Of a DNA stretch of 64,000 nt, positions 1-8,872 are shown piece by piece. The DNA comes from Ignavibacteriota bacterium (GTDB taxonomy: Bacteria > Bacteroidota > Ignavibacteria > SZUA-365), in contig JACRFB010000024.1 in assembly GCA_016218045.1 (NCBI GenBank), positions 40,613 to 104,612 on the forward strand, in the 5' to 3' direction. Under the pieces are notes generated by a model. The model was not told where the DNA came from, made no database searches, and saw nothing but the letters and a program-made list of their open reading frames with translations. The position numbers and the translations under genes are program-made. Each line of letters starts with the position of its first letter. Position 1 is the first letter of the stretch.

Positions 1-884
1 TTGGCCCAGGCGATGTATTCATACACGCGCGGGGGCAGCGTCTCGAGTTTGATGTCGGCATACTGCTCCTGCAGGCCCTTCACGTCCTCGAAATAGACGG
101 GCCACATCAGGTCGATGGTCCCCTTCTTGAGTTCAGTGAGGCGTGTTGTCGGCTCCTGAATGACGCGGAAAATCACGCGTTCAAGCAGACCCGGCCCGGG
201 CAGCGTACACTTCTGATTCGCGGAGACAACGATCTCCTGATGCCGCGTCCACTTCTCGAGTTTGAAGGGACCGGCGCCCACCGGCTTCGCGTTCGCGGGG
301 TGATTCGCGAAGGCCTTTCGATCGACGTCCTTGAAGATGTGTTTCGGGATCGGCGAGACGGTGAGATGGAACAACTGCTGCGGATACACCGACGCAAAAT
401 GGAAGATCATCGTCGTGTCGTTCACGATCTCGATGCTGCGGTCGACGTCGAAACGGCCGTTGGTGAAAATCATGTTGTCGACGTAATTGCCGAGCGGACT
501 GGCGACATCGGGATCGCCGATCATTTCGTACGTGAACTTGATGTCCTGCGGCGAGACCAGCACGCCGTTTTCCCAGCGGACATCATTACGGATGATGAGC
601 TTGATATCGCGCCCGTTGTCGAGGAACTCCCAGCGTTTTACAAGTGCCGGACCGTACTCGAGGCGGCCCAGACTCAGGTTGAACGTCAACTCGAACATCT
701 GGGGATAAATGAGCGAATTGATCTCGGACGAGATCATCGAACGCGTGACGACGGGATTAAAACTTTCGACGTCTCCGTTCAGCGCGACGACCGCGGTGTT
801 GCTGAGATCGGGTCCGGACGATTTTCCGCAGGCGGCGAACAAACACGGAAGGAGGATGAGTACCGCGCGTAACCGGGGAGACAT
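1..884 (-). CDS. ABC-type peptide/nickel solute-binding lipoprotein (SBP_bac_5), 3' end cut by window
   Basis: I translated this from the reverse strand; the gene runs off the left edge, leaving about 294 N-terminal residues. The start ATG at 882-884 has GGAGG six bases upstream. The N-terminus is a lipoprotein signal peptide with lipobox LFAAC (Cys19), so the mature protein should be membrane anchored. The rest has the family 5 solute-binding pattern: a repeated 'W-E-N-G-x-x-x-S-P-Q-D-I-K-F-T-Y' region near residues 103-117, then G-A-G-P-F-K-L near 208-214. Members bind oligopeptides, nickel or similar ligands for an ABC importer; the ligand cannot be told from sequence. It follows hprK in the same direction with a 132-bp gap, so it may have its own promoter. 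No permease gene is visible; it could lie beyond the window. Confidence 0.85.
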   Translation of the reverse strand, partial: MSPRLRAVLILLPCLFAACGKSSGPDLSNTAVVALNGDVESFNPVVTRSMISSEINSLIYPQMFELTFNLSLGRLEYGPALVKRWEFLDNGRDIKLIIRNDVRWENGVLVSPQDIKFTYEMIGDPDVASPLGNYVDNMIFTNGRFDVDRSIEIVNDTTMIFHFASVYPQQLFHLTVSPIPKHIFKDVDRKAFANHPANAKPVGAGPFKLEKWTRHQEIVVSANQKCTLPGPGLLERVIFRVIQEPTTRLTELKKGTIDLMWPVYFEDVKGLQEQYADIKLETLPPRVYEYIAWA

Positions 885-1016
885 GACGACCTCCGTGGCA
901 GGAGTGGTTGAGGTAATAGTATCGTGTGGGAATGTTGCCGTCGACCGGGATACGGGAAAATTCTTAAAAGAATCTGAAAAAGCAACAATGCGCTCCGAAA
1001 TTCCTCCGATGCCGTG

Positions 1017-2054
1017 TCACTCGAAATCGTGCTCGAGCCAGTCGATCATGGGATCCGACTGCTCCTCGGCCTCCGCTTTTTTCTCGAGAATGGTCTGCAG
1101 GCGCCGCGAGAACTCGAGGGCCGAGTCCTGGCCGTAATGTTTGAGCAGGTAATTCAGGGCGATCACTTCCGAGATGACGGTCACATTCTTGCCGGGGAAA
1201 ATGGGCAGCCGCACATGCGGCACCATGACGCCGAGTATGTCGACCTCTTCCGAATCGAGTCCGGTGCGCGTGTACTCGGCCGTGTCGCTCCAGTCCTCGA
1301 GCTGCACCACCACCTCGATGCGCTTCTGGAAGCGGATGGCGCGGATGCCGAAGATGCTGCGGATGTCGATGAGGCCGAGGCCGCGCACCTCCATGAAGTG
1401 TTTCACGAGCGACGAGCCCGCGCCCATGAGAATACCCTCGCCCTTTCGAATGGCCATGACAACATCGTCGGCCACGAGACGGTGGCCGCGTTCGACGAGG
1501 TCGAGCGCGATTTCGCTTTTCCCGATGCCCGAGCGTCCGACAAAAAGAACGCCGATGCCGTACACGTCGATAAACGCGCCGTGTATGACCGTCTTCGGCG
1601 CAAAATGGTCGTCGAGGAAATCGCCGACAAAATACACGGCCTTGGTAGTCTCGTGCCGTGTCGTGAACACGGGCACCTCGTGTGAGGTGGCGATGGCCAG
1701 AAGCGAATCTTCGAGCATGTTCCCCGCGGTGACGATGATGCAGGGTATCTTGAACTGGAAGAGACGTTCGAACGCGACAAGCTGTTCGTCGGGCGGCAGC
1801 GTGCGTAGATAGTGGATTTCGGTGTTGCCCATCACCTGCACGCGGTGATACGTAAAAAGTTCGACGTAGCCCGCCAGGGCGAGTCCGGGCCTGTGCAGAT
1901 TCTTGTCGGTGATCTCGCGCTCGCTGCGCTCGAGTCCGTTGGCCGAGACAAGGCCGAGACGTGTGCGGTTCTTCTCGAAGAGCTGCCGCACGGTGATCGG
2001 TTTTCGCGGAAGCTCCTTGAGATCCGCGAACGGATTTTCTGTGTTGTATTTCAT
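1017..2054 (-). CDS. hprK: HPr kinase/phosphorylase
   Basis: 345 residues, the normal length for HprK. An N-terminal HPr(Ser) kinase domain (about 1-135) is followed by the C-terminal catalytic domain with Walker A GRSGIGKS at about 173-180 and the family stretch HRLVADD at about 191-197. The enzyme phosphorylates a seryl residue of HPr in response to metabolite level and reverses it with phosphate. No PTS gene is in view, so the partner HPr is elsewhere or the role is non-transport, as proposed for Gram-negative bacteria with incomplete PTS. I chose the ATG at 2052-2054 because the open frame upstream runs into hpf and through a strong terminator hairpin; the start MKYNTE matches expectation. 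It lies directly downstream of hpf, a pairing common in the FCB group. Confidence 0.95.
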   Translation of the reverse strand: MKYNTENPFADLKELPRKPITVRQLFEKNRTRLGLVSANGLERSEREITDKNLHRPGLALAGYVELFTYHRVQVMGNTEIHYLRTLPPDEQLVAFERLFQFKIPCIIVTAGNMLEDSLLAIATSHEVPVFTTRHETTKAVYFVGDFLDDHFAPKTVIHGAFIDVYGIGVLFVGRSGIGKSEIALDLVERGHRLVADDVVMAIRKGEGILMGAGSSLVKHFMEVRGLGLIDIRSIFGIRAIRFQKRIEVVVQLEDWSDTAEYTRTGLDSEEVDILGVMVPHVRLPIFPGKNVTVISEVIALNYLLKHYGQDSALEFSRRLQTILEKKAEAEEQSDPMIDWLEHDFE

Positions 2055-2071
2055 GGCTGCCTGGGAAAAAG

Positions 2072-2099
2072 AAACGGGCGGACATACGCTGTCCGCCCG
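2072..2099 (-). terminator. intrinsic terminator or attenuator between hpf and hprK
   Basis: A perfect 10-bp inverted repeat, CGGGCGGACA / TGTCCGCCCG with a 5-base loop (2075-2099). Read on the minus strand the stem is followed by a T-rich run (TTTCTTTTT, about 2066-2074), the classic Rho-independent layout. It sits 33 bases past the hpf stop and 21 bases before the hprK start, so it should end the topA-xer-hpf transcript and limit read-through into hprK. Confidence 0.8.
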
Positions 2100-2131
2100 C
2101 AAGATACGATGTTCGCTGTTGTGGGAACAGG

Positions 2132-2428
2132 TCAGACGCGGCGGCGCTTTTCCTTGTGTTTCTGGAGCTGGCGTTCGAGTTTGATGACCGCGCTGTCGAT
2201 GGACTTGTAGAAGTCGTCGGACGTTTCGACCGCGACAAGCTGTGCTCCGTGCACGGCAAGGTTGATCTCCACGATCTTCACGGAATCCTTCTGCTTCTCG
2301 AAGCTGAGGATCACATTGCCGTTCACTATTCCGTCGTAATACTTTTTGAGAGTCGATACCTGGGCAAGGGCGTACTGCTTCAAACCTTCGTGCGCTTTGA
2401 AGTGGCGAGCGGTGAATTGGAGATTCAT
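2132..2428 (-). CDS. hpf: Ribosome hibernation promoting factor, short form
   Basis: 98 residues of the HPF/RaiA (YfiA) family: beta strand MNLQFTARHF, helix with L-K-Q-Y-A-x-x-Q-V-S-T-L-K-K-Y-Y-D, and central strands ending in a basic C-terminal tail K-E-K-R-R-R. The protein binds the 30S subunit in the channel used by mRNA and tRNA and silences ribosomes in stationary phase. The short length means it lacks the C-terminal dimerisation domain of long HPF. Its start codon overlaps the recombinase stop by four bases (ATGA), so the two are translationally coupled. A strong terminator follows the gene. Confidence 0.92.
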   Translation of the reverse strand: MNLQFTARHFKAHEGLKQYALAQVSTLKKYYDGIVNGNVILSFEKQKDSVKIVEINLAVHGAQLVAVETSDDFYKSIDSAVIKLERQLQKHKEKRRRV

Positions 2429-3366
2429 GATGACGCTCCTTCCTGGGAAACTGTGTGGATGGTTGCTCGCGGGTGCGACAATCTGTACACCCGCTTGAGG
2501 TGTTCGATGGAGACGTGTGTGTATATCTGCGTTGTCGACAGACTTTCGTGGCCGAGCAGTTGACGCACCGCTTCGAGATCCGCCCCGCGATCAACAAGAT
2601 GCGTGGCGAAACTGTGACGCAGGACGTGCGGACTGTTTTTCCGGCGCCTTCCGTCGGAAGCGAGGTACCGGGTGACGATGGCGTGGACCGAGCGCGCCGA
2701 GAGGCGCGAGCCCTTCATATTCACAAACACGGCATTCGTGTCGCGAAGTTTCCCGGCACTGCCGAAATGCCCCGCGGCAGCGGCGTACCAGACCTCCAGT
2801 GCGCGCAGAGCGGGCGCGCCGACCGGCACGATACGCTCCTTGCGGCGTTTCCCCAGAACACGCGCGGTGCCCGCCCGCGCCGAGATCGCGTCGCGGTTCA
2901 GCGCAACGAGTTCGCTCAGACGCATGCCGGTGCTGTAGAACAGTTCGAGCACAGCCGCGTCACGCGCGCCGCGCACCGTGCCGGTGTCGGGCATCGCGAG
3001 AATGCCGCGCAGCGACTGCTCCTCGACGTATTCGGGAAGACGCTTGTCGAGCTTCGGCGCGTGCAGGTCCGCCGCCGGATTCGTCGGCAGCAGTCCGCGC
3101 TTCAGCGCGAAGACGTAAAACGAACGGAGCGCAGCCAGCGCGCGGGCGACGCTGCGTTTCGAGAGTCCGCGTTCATGCAGCGTCCCGAGGAAGGCGCGGA
3201 CCGTCGCACGATCAACACCCTCGGGATCCACGGCAGCACTCTCCGCAATCTCGTCGAGCCACGCGGCAAAGCGTTCGAGCTCGTCGTGATATGCGCGGAT
3301 CGTGTGGGGGGACGCATTGCGCTCCACACGGAGCATGGTGATGAATTGGTCGAACAGTTTCCTCAT
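2425..3366 (-). CDS. xerC: Tyrosine recombinase XerC/XerD family
   Basis: 313 residues with an N-terminal SAM-like core-binding domain (about 1-100) and a C-terminal catalytic domain. All active-site residues are visible: Arg149 in G-M-R-L-S-E-L, Lys in GKRRKER (about 172-178), H247-x-L-R250-H-S-F, His273 in L-L-G-H, and nucleophile Tyr282 in T-T-Q-I-Y-T-H. Such enzymes resolve chromosome dimers at dif. Lying in a housekeeping run behind topA, and without other mobile genes, it is more likely a Xer protein than an integron or phage integrase. Whether it is XerC or XerD cannot be settled from one sequence. It starts 9 bases after the topA stop and overlaps hpf. Confidence 0.9.
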   Translation of the reverse strand: MRKLFDQFITMLRVERNASPHTIRAYHDELERFAAWLDEIAESAAVDPEGVDRATVRAFLGTLHERGLSKRSVARALAALRSFYVFALKRGLLPTNPAADLHAPKLDKRLPEYVEEQSLRGILAMPDTGTVRGARDAAVLELFYSTGMRLSELVALNRDAISARAGTARVLGKRRKERIVPVGAPALRALEVWYAAAAGHFGSAGKLRDTNAVFVNMKGSRLSARSVHAIVTRYLASDGRRRKNSPHVLRHSFATHLVDRGADLEAVRQLLGHESLSTTQIYTHVSIEHLKRVYRLSHPRATIHTVSQEGASS

Positions 3367-3375
3367 GAAACCGTC

Positions 3376-5640
3376 TTAGGCAGCCGCCTGTACAAGGTCG
3401 ATTGGATCAAGGGCAAGCGTGAACTCATCCTTGCAGTTCGGACACTTGAGAAATTCGCCTTTTTTCTGGGTGTACTTGTGTGAAAGATACTCATTTCCAC
3501 ATTGAGGGCAAGCTTTGGCGACAGGTTTGTCCCAGGTCACAAAATCGCAGTTGGGATACCGTGTGCAGCCGTAAAATGTGCGCTTGGTTTTCGACTGCCG
3601 CTCCGATATCTCGCCTTCCTTACACTTCGGGCAATGGATGCCGAGCGTGATGGGACGCGTGAAGGTGCAGTCGGGATAGTGGGAACAGCCGATGAACTTT
3701 CCGTAGCGGCTCTGTTTCAGAACGAGCGGATGCGCGCAGAGCGGGCAGTTCTCGTTGATCTTCATCCGCTCGGCATCCTCGGGCAACGGCTTCGCGTTTT
3801 TGCATTCGGGATAACCGCTGCAGGCGAGGAATTTTCCGTTGCGACCCCAGCGGATGATCATCGGCCTGCCGCATTTGTCGCAGGGCGTCTCGGTGGTTTC
3901 CGTGAGGCGCGCCTCGTCGGGCGACACACTGTTGAGCAGTTCCATGAACGGATGATAGAAATCGTCCATCACCTTCATGTATGTGGCTTCGCCGGTCGCG
4001 ATGGTGTCGAGTTCCTCCTCCATGCGCGCCGTGAATTCGACATTGAAGAGCGAGTTGAAATGCGTGCGCAGAAGCTTGTTCACGTCCATGCCCAGCGTGG
4101 TGGCGTAGAGGCGGCGCTCCTTCTGTTCCACATAGCCGCGCTCCTGCACCGTGCTCACGATGAGCGCGTAGGTGCTCGGACGTCCGATGCCCTTCGCCTC
4201 GAGTTCCTTGACAAGACTGCTTTCGGTGTAGCGCGGGGGCGGCTTGGTAAAATGCTGATGCATGTCGTCGGCGCCGCCGTTCTTGAGATCCACAGCGTCG
4301 CCCGCGGCCAGGCCATCGGGGATGACGGCTTCCTCTTCCTTGCTGTCGATATCCACCGACTCGGGTTCGAAGTCGTCATACACCTGCAGAAAACCGCGGA
4401 AGGTGTATATGGAGCCGACGCCGCGGAACACATAGGGACCGCCCTCGGTCAGCACGGTCGTCTGATAGATACGCGCGGCCTCCATCTGGCTCGCGACAAA
4501 ACGTTTCCAGACGAGTTCGTAGAGTGCGTATTGCTCGGCGGTGAGGAAGGGGCGCACGCGTTGCGGCGTGAACTCCATCGAGGTCGGGCGTATCGCCTCG
4601 TGCGCGTCCTGGGCCGAGGCCTTCACCTTGAACAGACGCGGTTCGGACGGCAGGAACTCCGGTCCGTACACCGAGGATATATGCTCGCGCGCGGCGCCGA
4701 GCGCCTCGTTGCTGAGGCGTGTCGAATCGGTACGCATGTAGGTGATGAGACCGACGGCGCCCTCCTCGCCCAGTTCCACACCCTCGTAGAGCTGCTGCGC
4801 GACCATCATGGTGCGCTTCGCCGAGAAGCGCAGGCGCGTCGAGGCCTCCTGCTGCAGCGAACTGGTGATGAACGGCGCCGCGGGCTGGCGCGAGACCTCG
4901 CGCTTCGAGACGTCGGTGATCGCGTAGCGCTGTGCGCGCACGTCCTCGAGCAGGCGCGCCGCCGTCGCCTCATCGGGGATATCCGGATCCGAACCTCCGA
5001 TTTTTACCAGCTTCGCGTGATAGGATCCGTCGCCCGGCTTCTGGAACTCGCCGGTCAGGGACCAGTACTCGCGGATCTGAAACGCGGCGATCTCCTCCTC
5101 GCGCTCGCAGATGAAACGCAGCGCCACACTCTGCACGCGGCCCGCGCTGAGTCCCTTGTAGATGGTCTTCCACAGGAAGGGGCTCACCTTGTAGCCCACG
5201 ATGCGATCCATCACGCGGCGCGCCTGCTGGGCCTGCACCATCTTCTGGTCGATGCGCCGCGGATGTTCCATAGCCGACTTGACGCCGCTTTTGGTGATCT
5301 CGTTGAAGAGCACGCGATACAGCGGCTTGCCCGCCGCCTTCTTCTCGATCTCGTCGGCGATATGCGCGGCGATGGCCTCGCCTTCGCGGTCGGGATCGGT
5401 CGCGATATAGACGGCACTCGCCTTCTGCGCCCGCGACTGCAGTTCCTTCACCACCTGGTTCTTGCCGCGGATGATCACGTAGCGCGGCACATAGCCGTTC
5501 TCGACATCGACGCCGAGGTCGTTCGCGGGCAGATTTTTAATGTGGCCTACCGTGGCCTCGACAACATAGTCCTTGCCCAGATACTTGTTGATGGTTTTCG
5601 CCTTCGAGGGCGATTCGACGATGATAAGTGATTTTGCCAT
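3376..5640 (-). CDS. topA: DNA topoisomerase I
   Basis: 754 residues, type IA topoisomerase. The Toprim domain opens the protein (IVESPSKAKT at 7-16; acidic TDPDREGE at 81-88). The catalytic tyrosine is Tyr301 in GLITYMRTDSTR. The C-terminal quarter (about 585-745) carries four Cys4 zinc ribbons of the form C-x2-C-G...C-x-x-Y-P-x-C, the last reduced to C-x2-C...C-x2-C. The enzyme relaxes negative supercoils behind RNA polymerase through a 5'-phosphotyrosine intermediate. It is followed at once by the xer gene and preceded by smg, an order also known from other bacteria where smg and topA are linked. Confidence 0.97.
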   Translation of the reverse strand: MAKSLIIVESPSKAKTINKYLGKDYVVEATVGHIKNLPANDLGVDVENGYVPRYVIIRGKNQVVKELQSRAQKASAVYIATDPDREGEAIAAHIADEIEKKAAGKPLYRVLFNEITKSGVKSAMEHPRRIDQKMVQAQQARRVMDRIVGYKVSPFLWKTIYKGLSAGRVQSVALRFICEREEEIAAFQIREYWSLTGEFQKPGDGSYHAKLVKIGGSDPDIPDEATAARLLEDVRAQRYAITDVSKREVSRQPAAPFITSSLQQEASTRLRFSAKRTMMVAQQLYEGVELGEEGAVGLITYMRTDSTRLSNEALGAAREHISSVYGPEFLPSEPRLFKVKASAQDAHEAIRPTSMEFTPQRVRPFLTAEQYALYELVWKRFVASQMEAARIYQTTVLTEGGPYVFRGVGSIYTFRGFLQVYDDFEPESVDIDSKEEEAVIPDGLAAGDAVDLKNGGADDMHQHFTKPPPRYTESSLVKELEAKGIGRPSTYALIVSTVQERGYVEQKERRLYATTLGMDVNKLLRTHFNSLFNVEFTARMEEELDTIATGEATYMKVMDDFYHPFMELLNSVSPDEARLTETTETPCDKCGRPMIIRWGRNGKFLACSGYPECKNAKPLPEDAERMKINENCPLCAHPLVLKQSRYGKFIGCSHYPDCTFTRPITLGIHCPKCKEGEISERQSKTKRTFYGCTRYPNCDFVTWDKPVAKACPQCGNEYLSHKYTQKKGEFLKCPNCKDEFTLALDPIDLVQAAA

Positions 5641-5711
5641 TCGTGTGTGTGTTGTGCGAAGGACGAGGTCCCCGGCCGACGGCCCGCATGATGCGGAAGC
5701 ATGTGTCGAGC

Positions 5712-5730
5712 GCGAATCACGGGGATTCGC
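5712..5730. other. small hairpin between smg and topA
   Basis: A perfect 7-bp inverted repeat GCGAATC / GATTCGC with a 5-base loop, 10 bases past the smg stop on the minus strand. There is no T run, so it may be only a weak or Rho-dependent end signal, or an mRNA processing element ahead of topA. Confidence 0.35.
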
Positions 5731-5739
5731 GGCGGAGCG

Positions 5740-6198
5740 TCAGTGAATCGTGTCCTGGCTATTGAGCATGAGCCGGCTCCCCATGCGGTTCGAATCGTCG
5801 TAGTCGAAGATGATGGACGCGACGATGGACTTCATCTCGGCGAGGCCGACGGCGGTGAATCCCGCCATCATGATTCGATCGATGGCGAGTTCCATCTCCA
5901 TGTCGTCGAGCAGCCCGAGTTCGCGGAGCTGGATCAGGTAGCCGTACCCATCCGGCGTGATGACGTTGCGTTCGGCCTCGTGCAGCACGCGGTGGGAATG
6001 AGGCGACGTGCGGGTTTCTTCGGCCAGCACGTTTTCCCCGAGAGTGATTTTATCGAACAGCCAGCTAAAGGCCGTGCTGATTTCGTTATCGGTGTATCCC
6101 CGGTCCGACAGGATACGGAGGTCGATTTCCCCGAGACGCTTGTCGTGCCGCATCTCGTGGATCAGGTAGACGATTATTTCGATGATTTTTTCCTGCAT
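5740..6198 (-). CDS. smg: Smg/DUF494 family protein
   Basis: 152 residues. The opening M-Q-E-K-I-I-E-I-I-V-Y-L-I-H-E and the L-x-x-x-G-Y-T-D-x-E-I-S-x-A-F-S-W-L segment are typical of the Smg (DUF494) family. Family members are small, acidic, soluble and of unknown biochemical role; in enterobacteria smg lies between dprA (smf) and topA. Here smg also lies directly upstream of topA, 99 bp away, which supports the call. No dprA is adjacent. Confidence 0.85.
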   Translation of the reverse strand: MQEKIIEIIVYLIHEMRHDKRLGEIDLRILSDRGYTDNEISTAFSWLFDKITLGENVLAEETRTSPHSHRVLHEAERNVITPDGYGYLIQLRELGLLDDMEMELAIDRIMMAGFTAVGLAEMKSIVASIIFDYDDSNRMGSRLMLNSQDTIH

Positions 6199-6328
6199 GG
6201 CGATCTGCGCGATCTGTGTCGCGCATAAAATGTATGGCCGCGGGCGAGGAATGTCAAGTCAGCGCGGCGTCCGCCCTCTCCCGGAGCGTGCAAATTCCGC
6301 GCAATCACGCGGGATTCGCCCGATCTTT

Positions 6329-6748
6329 TCAGCGGGCGAAAAGCTGCGCCACGTATTTTTCCTGTCGGCGAAGCATACGCGAGCGCGCTGGTTCGGCGAG
6401 ATCGTCGTAGCCGCAGGCGTGAAGCGTCCCGTGAATGACGAGCCGCGCAAGTTCCTCGCGGAGCGGCACACCGTAATCGCGCGCCTGCCCGCGGGCGGTG
6501 TCGCCGCTGATGTAGATCTCGGCCTCAGGGGCGGGTCCATCGCCGAGCGGGAAGGTGATCACGTCGGTTGGACCCGCATGCGACAGAAATGTTTCGTTCA
6601 GACGGGCCATGGCGGTGTCGTCGAGCAGCACGATGCTGATCGAGGCGTCCCGTTTTTTTTCCCCCCGCAGAACGAGCAGACAGGCGTCGCGAAAAATGGC
6701 GGCGCCGATGGAACCCAGTCGCGCCGCGAAGGTGACGGTGACGGTCAT
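6329..6748 (-). CDS. ybeY: Endoribonuclease YbeY (rRNA maturation)
   Basis: 139 residues of the UPF0054 family, a zinc-dependent single-strand RNase acting in 16S rRNA 3'-end maturation and ribosome quality control. The metal motif reads HGTLHACGYDD. The classical motif is H-G-x-L-H-x-x-G-Y-D-H, so the third histidine is Asp here; the first two are kept. Upstream, the FLSHAGPTDVITFP stretch matches the family's N-x-x-F-R-x-x-D-x-P-T-D-V-L-S-F-P pattern. It follows the hypothetical gene by 10 bp and precedes smg by 130 bp. Confidence 0.9.
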   Translation of the reverse strand: MTVTVTFAARLGSIGAAIFRDACLLVLRGEKKRDASISIVLLDDTAMARLNETFLSHAGPTDVITFPLGDGPAPEAEIYISGDTARGQARDYGVPLREELARLVIHGTLHACGYDDLAEPARSRMLRRQEKYVAQLFAR

Positions 6749-6758
6749 GCGTGCCGCC

Positions 6759-7223
6759 TCAGGCGGGATCGGTCGGAAGCGTCTCGTCGTCGTCGGGCAG
6801 CACCATTTCGGTGAGGGAGAGGGCGATGCCCGACATCATGACCTCGGGGCCGAGTGTGGTGAAGTCGCCCGAGAGCAGGGATCGGTCGACATTCGCGTAC
6901 AGGGAGCAGCCGCCCCCCTTCTCGACGATGAGGCCCGAGACCTTGCCGCCGAATTCCGCGACGAAGGTGACCTCGCCGAGCATTTCGCTCACCACAACAC
7001 CCGAGCAATGCTGGAGCTGCAGATTCGCGTTGGCCGTGTACACACACACGAGCGCGCCTTCGGTCTGGCCGATCGGGATGCGCGGATATATCTCGACGGT
7101 CACGCGGCGCGCTTCCTGCGCGGCGGGGACGTCGAAGCGTATCAGCGTGTTCTCGCGTCGCGGTTCGGCGCCCAGCACCAGGCCGATGCCGGCAATCTGT
7201 TCCTCGGAAAAAAGGTCGTTCAT
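6759..7223 (-). CDS. Conserved hypothetical protein upstream of ybeY
   Basis: 154 residues; I do not recognise the family. There is no signal peptide or membrane segment. It looks like an all-beta soluble protein with many alternating hydrophobic residues, a glycine-rich patch (I-V-E-K-G-G-G-C, around 100-107) and an acidic, proline-containing tail (P-D-D-D-E-T-L-P-T-D-P-A). It ends 10 bp before ybeY and is the first gene of the long minus-strand run. Coding use matches its neighbours and the frame is clean, so I take it as real. Its head-to-head partner is gltX, 176 bp away. Confidence 0.7.
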   Translation of the reverse strand: MNDLFSEEQIAGIGLVLGAEPRRENTLIRFDVPAAQEARRVTVEIYPRIPIGQTEGALVCVYTANANLQLQHCSGVVVSEMLGEVTFVAEFGGKVSGLIVEKGGGCSLYANVDRSLLSGDFTTLGPEVMMSGIALSLTEMVLPDDDETLPTDPA

Positions 7224-7352
7224 GGTCGCATGCGGTTTGTGTCAATCGCCAATATACTAACTTTCGGGCACGGTGTTTCACGGAACGCGCCGATGCCGCA
7301 AAATACGCCTCTCGGAGGGCCGATGCCACTGCGCCGGGCAGGCAAAAACGGA

Positions 7353-7377
7353 CCGGGCGCATTTTTTCCACGCCCGG
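7353..7377 (+). promoter_or_regulatory. hairpin in gltX leader
   Basis: A perfect 7-bp inverted repeat CCGGGCG / CGCCCGG with an 11-base loop containing a T6 run, ending 22 bases before the gltX ATG. It lies in the 176-bp divergent region. It could be an operator or leader structure; the position is seen, the role is inferred. No T-box features (specifier loop, antiterminator) were recognised. Confidence 0.35.
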
Positions 7378-7399
7378 CTTTGCCCGTATATTCGGGGTC

Positions 7400-8872
7400 A
7401 TGACACAGACACACACATCTCCTACCGCCAACGGCGGGGCCGCGGTACGCGTACGGTTCGCTCCGAGCCCCACGGGCTATCTGCACGTGGGCGGCCTGCG
7501 CACCGCCCTCTATAACTACCTCTTCGCGCGGCATCACGGCGGCGCCTTTGTGCTGCGGATCGAAGACACCGACCGCACGCGCTTCGTGGAAGGCGCGCAG
7601 GAAAATCTGATCGACACGCTGCGCTGGGCCGGACTCGACTTCGACGAGGGTCCGGGCATCGGGGGTCCGCACGGCCCGTACATCCAATCCGAACGACTCG
7701 AGATATACCGTACACACGTCGAACGCCTCCTCGCCGAGGGCCGGGCGTACCGCTGCTTCTGCACCGCCGAGGAACTGGAAACCCAGAGGCGCGAGCAGGC
7801 CGAAGCCAAGCGTCCGCCGATGTACGACCGTCGCTGCCGTATGCTGCGCCCTGAAGACGTCGAGGCGCGGCTCGCGGCCGGAGCGGCGCACACCGTGCGC
7901 ATGAAGGTGCCGCTGGCGGGCGAGGTGGTGTTTCAGGACATCATCCGCGGCGAGATCCGCGTCTCGTGCGCGGTGGTCGACGACCAGGTGCTGCTCAAAT
8001 CCGACGGCTTCCCCACCTATCATCTCGCCAACGTGGTGGACGATCACGCGATGGCGATCAGCCATGTGATACGCGGCGAGGAATGGCTGCCTTCGACGGC
8101 CAAACACGTGCTGCTCTACGAGGCCCTGGGTTGGGATCCCCCTCAGTTTGCGCATCTGCCGCTGCTGCTGAATCCCGACCGCACCAAGCTCAGCAAGCGC
8201 CAGGGCGACGTGGCGGTGGAGGACTACCGCGCCAAGGGGTACCTTGCGCCCGCACTCGTCAATTTTGTGGCGCTGCTCGGGTGGAACACATCCGACGACA
8301 CCGAGATTTTTTCGCTGGAAACACTCGCGTCCCTTTTCACCCTCGACCGCGTGGGCAAGGCGGGCGCCGTGTTCGATCCAGCCAAACTCGACTGGTTCAA
8401 CGGCCAGTACCTGCGGGCTATGGCGCCCGCCGACCTGGCAGCGCTCTGCGCGCCGCATCTCGCCGCGGCGGGCGCCGACATCAGCGACACGGCGCGTGTC
8501 GAGGCCATCGTCGCGGCGCTCGCCACACACCTCGTGCGGCCCGCCGATATAGCGGATGAAGCGGTCTTTTTCTTTGCGGAGCGTGTCGCGCCCGAGAGCG
8601 ACGAGGTGCGTGCCGCGCTCGCCGCGGACACGGCCGCGACCGTGCTCGACCTCTTCGCCGAGGCCTGCACCGGAGTGAATCCCTGGGAACGCGGCGCGAT
8701 CAAGGCCGCGATACAGGGTGTGCAGAAGGCCTCGGGAATTAAGGGCAAGGAACTGTTTCTGCCGCTGCGCGCGGCGCTGACCGGGCGCGCGCACGGACCC
8801 GAGCTTCCCGTGATCGCGGAACTCCTGGGCCGCGAGGTGTGCATCCGTCGCGCGCGTGATGCCCGCTCCTGA
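7400..8872 (+). CDS. gltX: Glutamyl-tRNA synthetase
   Basis: 490 residues, class I synthetase charging tRNA(Glu). The HIGH-type motif lies in FAPSPTGYLHVGG near residues 20-32, and the KMSKS-type motif is KLSKRQGD near 263-270. Between them R-I-E-D-T-D-R marks the glutamate site. The presence of gatC in the same window suggests the enzyme may be non-discriminating, with Gln-tRNA made by transamidation; that is inference. It overlaps the following glycosyltransferase gene by 14 bases. Confidence 0.96.
   Translation: MTQTHTSPTANGGAAVRVRFAPSPTGYLHVGGLRTALYNYLFARHHGGAFVLRIEDTDRTRFVEGAQENLIDTLRWAGLDFDEGPGIGGPHGPYIQSERLEIYRTHVERLLAEGRAYRCFCTAEELETQRREQAEAKRPPMYDRRCRMLRPEDVEARLAAGAAHTVRMKVPLAGEVVFQDIIRGEIRVSCAVVDDQVLLKSDGFPTYHLANVVDDHAMAISHVIRGEEWLPSTAKHVLLYEALGWDPPQFAHLPLLLNPDRTKLSKRQGDVAVEDYRAKGYLAPALVNFVALLGWNTSDDTEIFSLETLASLFTLDRVGKAGAVFDPAKLDWFNGQYLRAMAPADLAALCAPHLAAAGADISDTARVEAIVAALATHLVRPADIADEAVFFFAERVAPESDEVRAALAADTAATVLDLFAEACTGVNPWERGAIKAAIQGVQKASGIKGKELFLPLRAALTGRAHGPELPVIAELLGREVCIRRARDARS

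Noticed and set aside
2425..3366. Phage or integron integrase as a sign of a mobile element
   Set aside because: The gene sits in a housekeeping run with topA and hpf, has normal Xer length, and no att site, cassette or phage gene is near.
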